This document shows positions 8,351-15,685 of a stretch of 64,000 nt of DNA, one piece after another (position 1 is the first letter of the stretch; each line of letters begins with the position of its first letter). Position numbers and translations under genes: made by a program. Source of the DNA: Chlorobium ferrooxidans DSM 13031 (GTDB lineage: Bacteria > Bacteroidota > Chlorobiia > Chlorobiales > Chlorobiaceae); contig NZ_AASE01000002.1 in NCBI RefSeq assembly GCF_000168715.1, positions 62,001-126,000 on the forward strand, in the 5' to 3' direction. The notes beneath the pieces are model-generated. The model saw nothing but the letters and a program-made list of their open reading frames with translations, searched no databases and was not told where the DNA came from.

Positions 8351-10177
8351 CTATTGGGTAAGCGCAGCTGAAGGCCGGAGCCTCCAGTCATCAAGATTGT
8401 AAAAAGTCCCCGAAATATTGAGCTCCTCGCCCTCAATCCTCCTGCTGAACCCCTGGGTCTCCTTGATCCAGTAGAGGAAGGTGATCGGCTGATCCCTGTG
8501 CAGAATCTCCTGATACTCCTGCCAGTAAGCTTTCGCTCCTGTCGGATCCATTTTCTGTTTGGCAAGTTCACAGAGCTGATCAATTCGCGAATTGACATAT
8601 CCGGTAAAATTAAACCGGCTCTTTTTGAGATCCGAACCCCATACATCAAGAGGATCAATCTCCAGACCTATCGACCATCCGGCCATCCATGCGTCAAGCT
8701 TTCTCTCCTGAAGATTCTCGAAAAAGACATTACTCTCCTGGACGTCAAGCTTGCAGTCAATTCCGATCGCACGAAGGTTCTGCTGAATAATGGTACTGGC
8801 ATAGTTTCTGCGTGCATTGCCCGCATTGGTATAGAGCACAAAACTGAATTTCCGGCCCTGCTTCTGCAGTATACCGTCCGGCCCGGGAAGCCACCCTTCA
8901 GCTCTGAGGAGAGCAGAGGCTCTGGCAGGATCCATTGGATGCGGTGTTATCCGGTTATTGTAGGCCCATTTCAGGGATGGAGAAATATCGTTATTGCAGA
9001 TCACACCATACGCTTTGAGATAGCCGTCAATAATGGACTCACGATCGATTGCAAGAGTCAGGGCAAGCCTTACCTTTGGCGAACCGAAGAGCGGATGAGG
9101 TTTCACTTTTCCGCTTCTGCGGTACTCCTCCTGATCAATATTTGACCATCCGACATAGTCATAGGCTCTGAGTCCAACCGTTTTGATATCAATCTGCCTG
9201 TTTGCCTTCATGAGGGCGGTAAAATCCTCGGGTTTGATATTTTCAACAACATCAACGGCACCGGTCTGCAGCTGCGTCAGCCGCACCGTATAATCCGGCA
9301 CCACTCTGAATGCAAGAGCAGGAATAGTTCCCGGTTTGGGGAGATTGGAGTTCCGGCTTGAAACCAGAATCATCTGCTGCTGCTGCTGCCATCGCTTCAG
9401 CTTGTAGGGACCGGCACCAAGCGGTTCGAGATTGAGCGGTGAGTGACGGAACTCTTCAGGTTTGACATCTTTCCAGAGGTGCATGGGCAGAGGTGTCAGC
9501 GAGGTATGATAAAGGGCAAGATGCTCCGCAACCGGTTTGTAAAACCTGAAAATCAGAGTTGTATCATCCGGGGTCTCTATTGCCCTGTCAAAATCTATAC
9601 GGCCTTTGTCAGCTCCGACCAGTTCTGCAAGATACTGCTGACGGGCACTGGCAATGACCGGATTGCCATAGAGTTTATAGGAAAACTTGAAATCGCCCGA
9701 TACAATCCGCTTGCCGTCATTCCAGAATACATCATTTCTGAGCGTGTAGGTTATGGATTTATGGTCCGCTGACATCTGCCAGCTCCTGGCAACTGCGGCC
9801 CTGGGTGTTTTTTTTGCCTGACTCGATGCAACCTCGCGCAGCTTTTTTTCAAGCGCCATATAGTTGAGCAGCCCGGTCGTCGTATCAAACTCTGTCTGAA
9901 GGAGCGAAGGATAGATCAAACCCATGATATTGCCGGATGTGACCGTACTGCCGAGTACAGGATTCAGATAATCAGCATCGCCAAGCATGGCAATGACAAG
10001 GGTAGAATCCATTGCCGCCTGGCCCATTGCTGAATGCTCGGCACCCCCGTTACTCCGGTTGCAGCCACTCATGGCCAAAACAGAGAGGGCGAGCAGCAGG
10101 CAAAGCACCAACCCTGGCAAAGGCAAAGAGCGACCGCCGCGGAGTTCACTCCTCAAAATTTTCCTGTATTCTGTCAT
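8351..10177 (-). CDS. Extracellular solute-binding lipoprotein, family 5 (peptide ABC transporter)
   Basis: 608 residues, slightly long for family 5 (OppA/DppA). A charged N-terminus and hydrophobic stretch end at Cys39 (LAMSGC), so it is probably lipid-anchored in the periplasm. Family 5 features include SDHKSITYTLRNDVFWNDGK and, later, GSPKVRLALTLAIDRESII. The binding protein delivers substrate to the permease encoded immediately downstream. Its start overlaps the 3' end of hprK by 32 bp in another frame, an arrangement that couples the two genes. The N-terminal boundary depends on that overlapping ATG. Confidence 0.9.
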   Translation of the reverse strand: MTEYRKILRSELRGGRSLPLPGLVLCLLLALSVLAMSGCNRSNGGAEHSAMGQAAMDSTLVIAMLGDADYLNPVLGSTVTSGNIMGLIYPSLLQTEFDTTTGLLNYMALEKKLREVASSQAKKTPRAAVARSWQMSADHKSITYTLRNDVFWNDGKRIVSGDFKFSYKLYGNPVIASARQQYLAELVGADKGRIDFDRAIETPDDTTLIFRFYKPVAEHLALYHTSLTPLPMHLWKDVKPEEFRHSPLNLEPLGAGPYKLKRWQQQQQMILVSSRNSNLPKPGTIPALAFRVVPDYTVRLTQLQTGAVDVVENIKPEDFTALMKANRQIDIKTVGLRAYDYVGWSNIDQEEYRRSGKVKPHPLFGSPKVRLALTLAIDRESIIDGYLKAYGVICNNDISPSLKWAYNNRITPHPMDPARASALLRAEGWLPGPDGILQKQGRKFSFVLYTNAGNARRNYASTIIQQNLRAIGIDCKLDVQESNVFFENLQERKLDAWMAGWSIGLEIDPLDVWGSDLKKSRFNFTGYVNSRIDQLCELAKQKMDPTGAKAYWQEYQEILHRDQPITFLYWIKETQGFSRRIEGEELNISGTFYNLDDWRLRPSAALTQ

Positions 10178-11141
10178 TATTGATTACTTGTTTTATCCTC
10201 TCGGTCAGGGCTTCAGCTGCAACATAATTCGAGTATCGCTTCAGCAGGAAATTAAGGGCAACAACCTCAATGATAACCGTAATATTTTTACCCGGAAATA
10301 TAGGCAATTGTACAAGCGGAACATCGACACCGAGAATTTTAGTGAATTTGGTATCAAGCCCCAGCCGTTCGTAGCCCATCTCCTTGTTCCACTCCAGCAG
10401 CTCAACCACCACGAGCACCTCCTTGACATCACGAATAGCGCGAATACCGAAGGTCGCCTTGACATCAACGACTCCGAGTCCTCGAATTTCCATGAAATGA
10501 TCAACAATATTGTTTCGTTTGGCACTCAGCACCATAGATTCACCCTTTCGATGAATAACAACAACATCGTCGGCTACCAGACCGTGACCACGCTCAACAA
10601 GATCAAGGGCTATTTCGGACTTTCCGAGGCCGCTCTTGCCGGTTAACAGCACACCGACCCCGTATACATCAACCATCGAACCGTGATACTGCTGGTAGAG
10701 TGAAAACTGTTCATCAAGAAAGCCGGTAACAAGATAGACTGTTTTCGTTGAAGAGTGGCGGGTAATGTAGACCGGAATGCCCGCTTTGGTTGCCATGTTG
10801 AGCAGCTCCGGAGGCAGTTTGTTGTTGCTGGTCAGAATAATGCAGGGCATCTTGAAGCGCACAAGATTTTCAAACACCCGTTTGCGCTCATCCTCATCCA
10901 GATGATTGAGAAACCTTGTCTCCGTATTTCCCAGAATCTGTACCCGCTTGTAGGTAAAGAGATTGGTGAATCCGGCAAGAGCAAGTCCGGGACGGTGAAG
11001 ATCGCGCTCAAAAATCCGGCGCTTCTCTTCATCAACATTGTTCAGACGCCGCAACTTGATATCGTGCTTCTTGCCGATCGTATTAAAAAAATAGGCGACC
11101 GTTATCGATCGCTTTTTTAATCCTTTCTGATCAAGATTCAT
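10146..11141 (-). CDS. hprK: HPr kinase/phosphorylase
   Basis: Bifunctional enzyme that phosphorylates a serine of HPr with ATP or pyrophosphate and reverses the reaction. The 331 residues match the family. The P-loop GKSGLGKS is at 168-175, the preceding His-Gly is at 153-154, LVADDVV follows at 188-194, and the HPr-kinase signature MEIRGLGVVDVKATFG is present. An ATG at 11201 would add 20 residues, but that stretch overlaps the hpf terminator, so the ATG at 11141 was chosen. hpf lies just upstream, a neighbourhood seen in other bacteria. No PTS sugar-transport gene is in the window, so its role here is probably regulatory. Confidence 0.95.
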   Translation of the reverse strand: MNLDQKGLKKRSITVAYFFNTIGKKHDIKLRRLNNVDEEKRRIFERDLHRPGLALAGFTNLFTYKRVQILGNTETRFLNHLDEDERKRVFENLVRFKMPCIILTSNNKLPPELLNMATKAGIPVYITRHSSTKTVYLVTGFLDEQFSLYQQYHGSMVDVYGVGVLLTGKSGLGKSEIALDLVERGHGLVADDVVVIHRKGESMVLSAKRNNIVDHFMEIRGLGVVDVKATFGIRAIRDVKEVLVVVELLEWNKEMGYERLGLDTKFTKILGVDVPLVQLPIFPGKNITVIIEVVALNFLLKRYSNYVAAEALTERIKQVINNDRIQENFEE

Positions 11142-11162
11142 GGGTTTGGCAATGGAGGTGTG

Positions 11163-11200
11163 AAAAAAAACTGCGGGGCCAAACCATAAAAGACCCCGCA
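11163..11200 (-). terminator. Rho-independent terminator after hpf
   Basis: On the minus strand TGCGGGGTC pairs with GGCCCCGCA and is followed by eight T residues. It sits between the hpf stop codon and the hprK start, so hpf has its own transcript end and hprK may need readthrough or its own promoter. Confidence 0.85.
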
Positions 11201-11218
11201 ATAGTCAAAAAGAGCTTT

Positions 11219-11539
11219 TTATGACTGTTTTTCCTTGTATTTGAGCAGCTGACGGCTCATTGCTTCAACACAGTTATCAATACACTGTTCGTAGGCCACT
11301 CCCGCATCCTTGGCAACAAGCACATGCTGCGGAACATTCACCGTTATCTCAGCAAGCTTGTTCTTTTCAAAGTCATTCTTTTGATGATCCAGAATAACAT
11401 GACAACTGATTATTCCGGGGAAAATCCGGGAAAGCGGAATCACGGCATTGCGGGCATACTCCTCTATAGTCGTGTGATTATTGGAATGGCGCAGGGTAAC
11501 CTTAACATTGAGCGGTTCATTGGCAACAACTTTTGTCAT
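11219..11539 (-). CDS. hpf: Ribosome hibernation promoting factor, short form (HPF/RaiA family)
   Basis: 106 residues, the short HPF/RaiA type without the C-terminal dimerization domain of long HPF. It binds the 30S decoding region and inactivates ribosomes in stationary phase or starvation. The fold shows VTLRHSNNHTTIEEYARNAV, then the paired strands HVILDHQKNDFEKNKLAEITVNV, then a helix with AYEQCIDNCVEAMSRQLLKYK. A strong ribosome site, GGAGGT, lies a few bases before the ATG. The gene precedes hprK in the same direction, separated by a terminator. Short HPF promotes 100S dimers in some species, RaiA blocks them; which applies here is unknown. Confidence 0.9.
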   Translation of the reverse strand: MTKVVANEPLNVKVTLRHSNNHTTIEEYARNAVIPLSRIFPGIISCHVILDHQKNDFEKNKLAEITVNVPQHVLVAKDAGVAYEQCIDNCVEAMSRQLLKYKEKQS

Positions 11540-11619
11540 AACAACCTCCGTTAAATATATGGTGAACGTAAAGAAGGAACACGCCCCTGGTTTCTGGAGT
11601 AAACCGGAGCTGGAATAAT

Positions 11620-12630
11620 CTATGCCCTGGGATGCGCTTTGCGGTATACCTCCTTCAGGCGATCAAAGGTAACATGGGTATATATCTCAGTTGTCGAAAG
11701 ATTACTGTGACCGAGCATTTCACTGACGCTGGTAAGGTCAGCCCCGCTGTTCAGCAGGTGTGTGGCAAAACTGTGACGCAGTATATGTGGATTTTTCTGT
11801 TTCTGCTCTGTGACCGAAACAAGATATTTTCTGGTCAATCGCTGAACAAGCATGGGATACAGCTGTTTACCCTTTTTTGTTACAAATACATAGTTTATCG
11901 ATTCAGCTCTCCCCTTCAGAGATATTCTAAAGAAGTTTCGCCGGACTTCAAAATATTTTTTAAGTGCCTGAAGCGCAGCCCCGCCGACGGGAACAATCCG
12001 CTGCTTGCGCCCTTTGCCGGTCAGTTTCACATATCCGCCGTCAAGATCAAGCCGGTCGGTTGTCAGCCCGGTAAGTTCCGAGACCCGGAGGCCACAACTG
12101 TAGAGCAGCTCAAGAATGCTCCGGTCACGCTCCGAAACAAACTCCTCCTCGATCGGGCTCTTTTCACTCTGCCGGAATGGAGCTCTACCGGAAGAGAGCT
12201 CTTCATTAAAAAGCTTCTCTGTCTGCTGTTCGGTTAAAAATGCCGGGACACGCTTCGGATAACGGGGTGTTGCTATAAAAGAAAAGAGGGAGCCCGTTAT
12301 CTTGCCCGTCTCCTGCTGATAGCGATAGAAACTTTTGACCGAAGCAAGTTTTCTTGCAATTGAACGCGGCTTGACTCCTCTCTCTATCAGAGCTCCCATA
12401 AAAAGCCTCACATCTACAGCCTTAACCTGTTCGAGGGCAAAACCGTTCAGGTCATCAAGCCTGAAATGGTGCAGAAGAAAGGAAAAATACTGAATCAGGT
12501 CACCCCGGTATGCTTTCAGCGTATTGGGTGAAAGGTTTTTTCTGCTCCGGAGTGCGCTGAGAAAGTCACCGAGAGGCTTGTACTCTTCAGCCGCCGGAAT
12601 GGTAAACCAGGATGAGGATGAATCCTTCAT
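11620..12630 (-). CDS. xerC: Tyrosine recombinase XerC/XerD
   Basis: Site-specific recombinase of 336 residues, somewhat longer than typical Xer proteins because of an N-terminal extension of about 15 residues. Xer enzymes resolve chromosome dimers at dif. The SAM-like core-binding domain spans about 20-120. The catalytic residues are visible: Arg in [13 protein letters not shown], Lys in [15 protein letters not shown], the HxxR box [13 protein letters not shown], and the Tyr nucleophile in [15 protein letters not shown]. Its ATG overlaps the stop of the DUF4905-type gene by 4 bp (ATGA). No phage or conjugative genes are nearby, so a housekeeping role is likelier than an integrase role. XerC versus XerD is not resolved. 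Confidence 0.92.
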   Translation of the reverse strand: MKDSSSSWFTIPAAEEYKPLGDFLSALRSRKNLSPNTLKAYRGDLIQYFSFLLHHFRLDDLNGFALEQVKAVDVRLFMGALIERGVKPRSIARKLASVKSFYRYQQETGKITGSLFSFIATPRYPKRVPAFLTEQQTEKLFNEELSSGRAPFRQSEKSPIEEEFVSERDRSILELLYSCGLRVSELTGLTTDRLDLDGGYVKLTGKGRKQRIVPVGGAALQALKKYFEVRRNFFRISLKGRAESINYVFVTKKGKQLYPMLVQRLTRKYLVSVTEQKQKNPHILRHSFATHLLNSGADLTSVSEMLGHSNLSTTEIYTHVTFDRLKEVYRKAHPRA

Positions 12631-13490
12631 GAGAGTGCTACACAGAGAAGTTCCGCTTTATTTTTAATGTAATACAAATGAACACCACGGATCAGGAAAT
12701 TGTTCAAACCCGGCTTCTCAACACCACTCTCCATCCAGTCAGCATAAACCAGCCGGTCGTTTTGCCACACCTTGAGCCGGGAGTTCCATAAACCGGGGTG
12801 ATCAGCCGCTTCATGCAGCGCGGCAACAGTCAGTGTGCCCTGCACAATACATTCACAGCGTTCCGAGCCGGCAACACCAACACGCTGCAGCGCAAGGTGT
12901 TCAAGCGCCATGCCTTCAGAGACAAACTCAGGCAGAACAACCTGCTGGCGCTCCTCTTCAGGAACAAGCTGGGCCCTTATCTCGCTGACCGACATACTCT
13001 CACTGCCGAGATGGCGGATATCTTCACCACTCTCCGGGTCAATAAGGATAAAATGTCTTTCGGGAAAACCGGCGAAAACCGATAGCCGGTAGACCAGAAA
13101 CTCATGCTCAAGATTCGCGGCAAAAATAATATCTCTGCGTGACCATACCACGCGCCCGCTCCTCGCATCCAGCGCCCATATACCCAGATGCTCCGGACTT
13201 TGCGGTTGATAAAGGTGGCAATAGAGCAGATTACGGGATGTTGTTTCAAAGCCGGTAAACCACCCCTCCCCCGCGGCGATTGGATGCCGAGTGTCCGTCA
13301 GGAAGTAATCATCAAAAAAAACCTTTCCGCTCTCTGTCTCAATGCTGAAAAAGAGGGCCTCGCGGCTCAGCGGATAGCGCTTCTGACCTATCAGCTCTCC
13401 ATTGCCGGTAAACATGAACTGCCATATGAGCGCACCGGCTCCCGCATGATAGCTCCAGATAACCGGAAGCTGCTGTTGGATGATGGTCAT
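12627..13490 (-). CDS. Uncharacterized protein, DUF4905-like
   Basis: 287 residues with no catalytic motif I can recognise. From memory it resembles DUF4905, a family known mainly from green sulfur bacteria; I could not check this. No signal peptide or membrane segment is visible. The sequence has many short beta-type stretches with aromatic ends ([64 protein letters not shown]), which would suit a beta-propeller-like fold. It overlaps the methyltransferase gene upstream and xerC downstream by 4 bp each, so the three are almost certainly co-translated. Function unknown. Confidence 0.75.
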   Translation of the reverse strand: MTIIQQQLPVIWSYHAGAGALIWQFMFTGNGELIGQKRYPLSREALFFSIETESGKVFFDDYFLTDTRHPIAAGEGWFTGFETTSRNLLYCHLYQPQSPEHLGIWALDARSGRVVWSRRDIIFAANLEHEFLVYRLSVFAGFPERHFILIDPESGEDIRHLGSESMSVSEIRAQLVPEEERQQVVLPEFVSEGMALEHLALQRVGVAGSERCECIVQGTLTVAALHEAADHPGLWNSRLKVWQNDRLVYADWMESGVEKPGLNNFLIRGVHLYYIKNKAELLCVALS

Positions 13491-14197
13491 GGTCTCTCTG
13501 CGCTCCTCATCAATCGGTAGATATTGACCGCAACCGACTCTGTGCCTGTCCGATACTCCCGGACCAGAGGGGTAACCGAAAAATCATTCTCCCCGGCAAG
13601 CTCAAGAAACTGCTCGGCAAGCCTTCTGCGGGGATCAGAAATAAAAGCCGCTCCACCCGGTTTAAGCAGCTTGTCAATCGCATAGACAATCGGAAGGAGG
13701 TTCACCCGCTCGTAAAGCACATCGGCGGCAAAGAGCAGGTCAAACTGTTCTCTGCACTGCACCAGCCGCCAGTCAAGCCTTTCGGTCTCTACCTTCACCC
13801 TGTTTTTCAGCGCATTATAGCGGATAAAACGAAGTGCTTCCAGAGAGTAGTCTGTAGCAAGCACACTCGCCCCTTTCCAGGCAGCAACAATTGAAGCCAT
13901 CCCCACTCCGGCACCGATTTCAACGATACGCTTCCCCTCAAGCGGAAGCTCATCGGCAATGAATGTGGAGAGCGTGATGGCGGAAGGCCAGATTTCAGCC
14001 CAGTAGGGCATCTGTTCATCCTTCACAAACTCCTCCGGCGATATCCTGTCAAGAAGGGCATAACTGTCAAGAACAGAGAGAAAGCTGAAGGAGTGGCCGC
14101 CAAAGGTATAGGGTTTTCCATCAAGATCATACTCTCCGGCAAGCTCCTCATAGAGTTGCTCTATCTCCCCTCCCGCCCCGGTATTTGGTGAGTTCAT
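13487..14197 (-). CDS. Class I SAM-dependent methyltransferase (METTL/FAM86-like)
   Basis: 236 residues. The AdoMet-binding motif I is IVEIGAGVGMASIVAAWKGA, followed by the acidic loop VLATDYSLEAL and the post-motif FDLLFAADVLYE. The DVLYE/D pattern and the preceding LPYWAEIWPSA-like block (MPYWAEIWPSAITLS) are typical of the seven-beta-strand protein-lysine methyltransferase group. Substrate is not known; a protein target is the most likely. It is the first gene of a tightly overlapping trio with the DUF4905-like gene and xerC. Confidence 0.85.
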   Translation of the reverse strand: MNSPNTGAGGEIEQLYEELAGEYDLDGKPYTFGGHSFSFLSVLDSYALLDRISPEEFVKDEQMPYWAEIWPSAITLSTFIADELPLEGKRIVEIGAGVGMASIVAAWKGASVLATDYSLEALRFIRYNALKNRVKVETERLDWRLVQCREQFDLLFAADVLYERVNLLPIVYAIDKLLKPGGAAFISDPRRRLAEQFLELAGENDFSVTPLVREYRTGTESVAVNIYRLMRSAERP

Positions 14198-14375
14198 GTT
14201 TACGCGCCTTTTTATACGTCAACTGTTCAGAAAAGTGGGTTGCCGGCAGGGATAGAGCTCCCCGGTTTCCGATCCATAAAAAATCAACGGAATTTACCGA
14301 AAAATAGAACCGGATTTCTATTTTGCATCAAACAGCCGGAACAAAACAATATAACGTCACCAAACCGCACACCAG

Positions 14376-14726
14376 ATGAAAAAAGAGATCCTTGAAATTT
14401 TCAGCAACACCTACCCGGACCGGGATTACACCATTGAAATCGTCAATCCGGAGTTCACCTCGGTCTGCCCGAAAACCGGACTTCCGGACTTTGGCACCAT
14501 TACGGTCCGCTACGTTCCCGATAAAAGCTGTGTTGAACTGAAATCGCTGAAATACTATTACCTTGAATTCCGCAACGCCGGAATCTTTTACGAAAACGTC
14601 ACCAACAGAATTCTCGACGATCTGGTCAGCGTTATGCAGCCACGAACGCTCTCTGTCACAACCGAATGGAAAGCAAGGGGAGGAATAACCGAAACCGTCA
14701 GCGTCAGCTACAGTGCCGCGCGATGA
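14376..14726 (+). CDS. queF: NADPH-dependent 7-cyano-7-deazaguanine reductase QueF (type I)
   Basis: Reduces the nitrile preQ0 to the amine preQ1 in queuosine synthesis. At 116 residues it is the short unimodular form. The catalytic cysteine lies in [15 protein letters not shown], followed by the substrate-binding [14 protein letters not shown] and FYENVTNRI. In many QueF proteins the segment reads FRNHG.FHE; here it is FRNAGIFYE, a modest deviation that leaves the glutamate. No other queuosine gene is nearby. A bidirectional terminator separates it from the convergent pscC. Confidence 0.94.
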   Translation: MKKEILEIFSNTYPDRDYTIEIVNPEFTSVCPKTGLPDFGTITVRYVPDKSCVELKSLKYYYLEFRNAGIFYENVTNRILDDLVSVMQPRTLSVTTEWKARGGITETVSVSYSAAR

Positions 14727-14737
14727 ACACCGGACAT

Positions 14738-14774
14738 AAAAAAAGCCTCAGAGGAGCACTCTGAGGCTTTTTTT
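14738..14774. terminator. Bidirectional terminator between queF and pscC
   Basis: AAAGCCTCAGAG pairs perfectly with CTCTGAGGCTTT over a 5-base loop, with A7 and T7 flanks. It serves both convergent genes. Confidence 0.92.
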
Positions 14775-14805
14775 ATACTTTATGTAACTATCGGACTTCT
14801 TTCGA

Positions 14806-15456
14806 TCAGTATTTATCAAGCCCCTCGTTCAGAAACTGCATGATTTTTGTGGCATCTTCAGGAGTAATCATACCGCCAGCAGCAGCTACCATACGATTGA
14901 CAACCACATCAATCTTGCCGGTCTTTTTGTACTTGCTCTTCAATGCATCCATGGTGGAAACCTGCGAGTGACAGATGTTGCACTTGGCAGTCCAGAGAGC
15001 CTTTGCAGCAACAAAATCAAATCCTGCGGGTGCAAGGGGAACATTGGGAGAGAGTACCGGTTTTTCCAAGTAGGCTTTCAGTTCTGTAACCGAACGGATG
15101 GATGAACCGTCAAGCAGGGTTGTACGCCCGGTACCCGACATCAGAATACCGGAAGGCCTCAGCCAAAGTGAGGCAAACATCAGGGCAACAATGGCAATGA
15201 TGGTAAGGGGAAAACTCAGAAACCACTTGGCGCTGATTCTTGAGGACATCTTGCCAAGCCCCATGATGGTCAGCGAGGCAAACAAGATCAGTGCAAACCA
15301 TCCCGCAAAGGAGCGCAAGGGAGTCAGTATTGGAGAGAGATTGTCTGCCGGGAGCTTGTAGCCGGTTAAAAAAGACAACCCGAAAAGCAAAGCCCCCATT
15401 AAGACAGCTCCCCCTACTGCCAGGGCTGCAAGCTTACCATTTGATTTGTTGTCCAT
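14806..15456 (-). CDS. pscC: Photosynthetic reaction centre cytochrome c-551 (cytochrome cz), PscC
   Basis: 216 residues with three membrane helices (about 10-31, 50-68, 80-98) and a C-terminal heme domain. The single c-type heme site is C159-N-I-C162-H163; a methionine such as that in AAAGGMITPED is a candidate sixth ligand. This three-helix plus one-heme layout is that of PscC of green sulfur bacteria, which donates electrons to the oxidised special pair P840 of the type I reaction centre and receives them from the quinol oxidoreductase. The gene stands alone, convergent to queF and divergent from ppc. This is the best lineage marker in the window. Confidence 0.93.
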   Translation of the reverse strand: MDNKSNGKLAALAVGGAVLMGALLFGLSFLTGYKLPADNLSPILTPLRSFAGWFALILFASLTIMGLGKMSSRISAKWFLSFPLTIIAIVALMFASLWLRPSGILMSGTGRTTLLDGSSIRSVTELKAYLEKPVLSPNVPLAPAGFDFVAAKALWTAKCNICHSQVSTMDALKSKYKKTGKIDVVVNRMVAAAGGMITPEDATKIMQFLNEGLDKY

Positions 15457-15685
15457 GTCAGGTAATGAGTTAGGTGTTAGTGGCTTACCCCAAAAATTAT
15501 AGAGTCAAGATAAGCATAAATAGTAAAGACGACAAACAGAAACCTTAAAAAGCTTTTGTATTACGCCTGCCCGTTCGTCGTAATTGACAAAAGCAGGGAA
15601 ACATCATTTGTAACTGAGTTGATTTTTTCGAATACTGCAAAAATCAAAAAATTACCGTAATCAACCCGGGAACCGCCTCACCGTA

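Noticed and set aside
11620-12630. Integrase of a mobile element
   Set aside because: The Xer recombinase is embedded in a conserved-looking gene trio with no attachment-site duplication, phage or conjugation genes.
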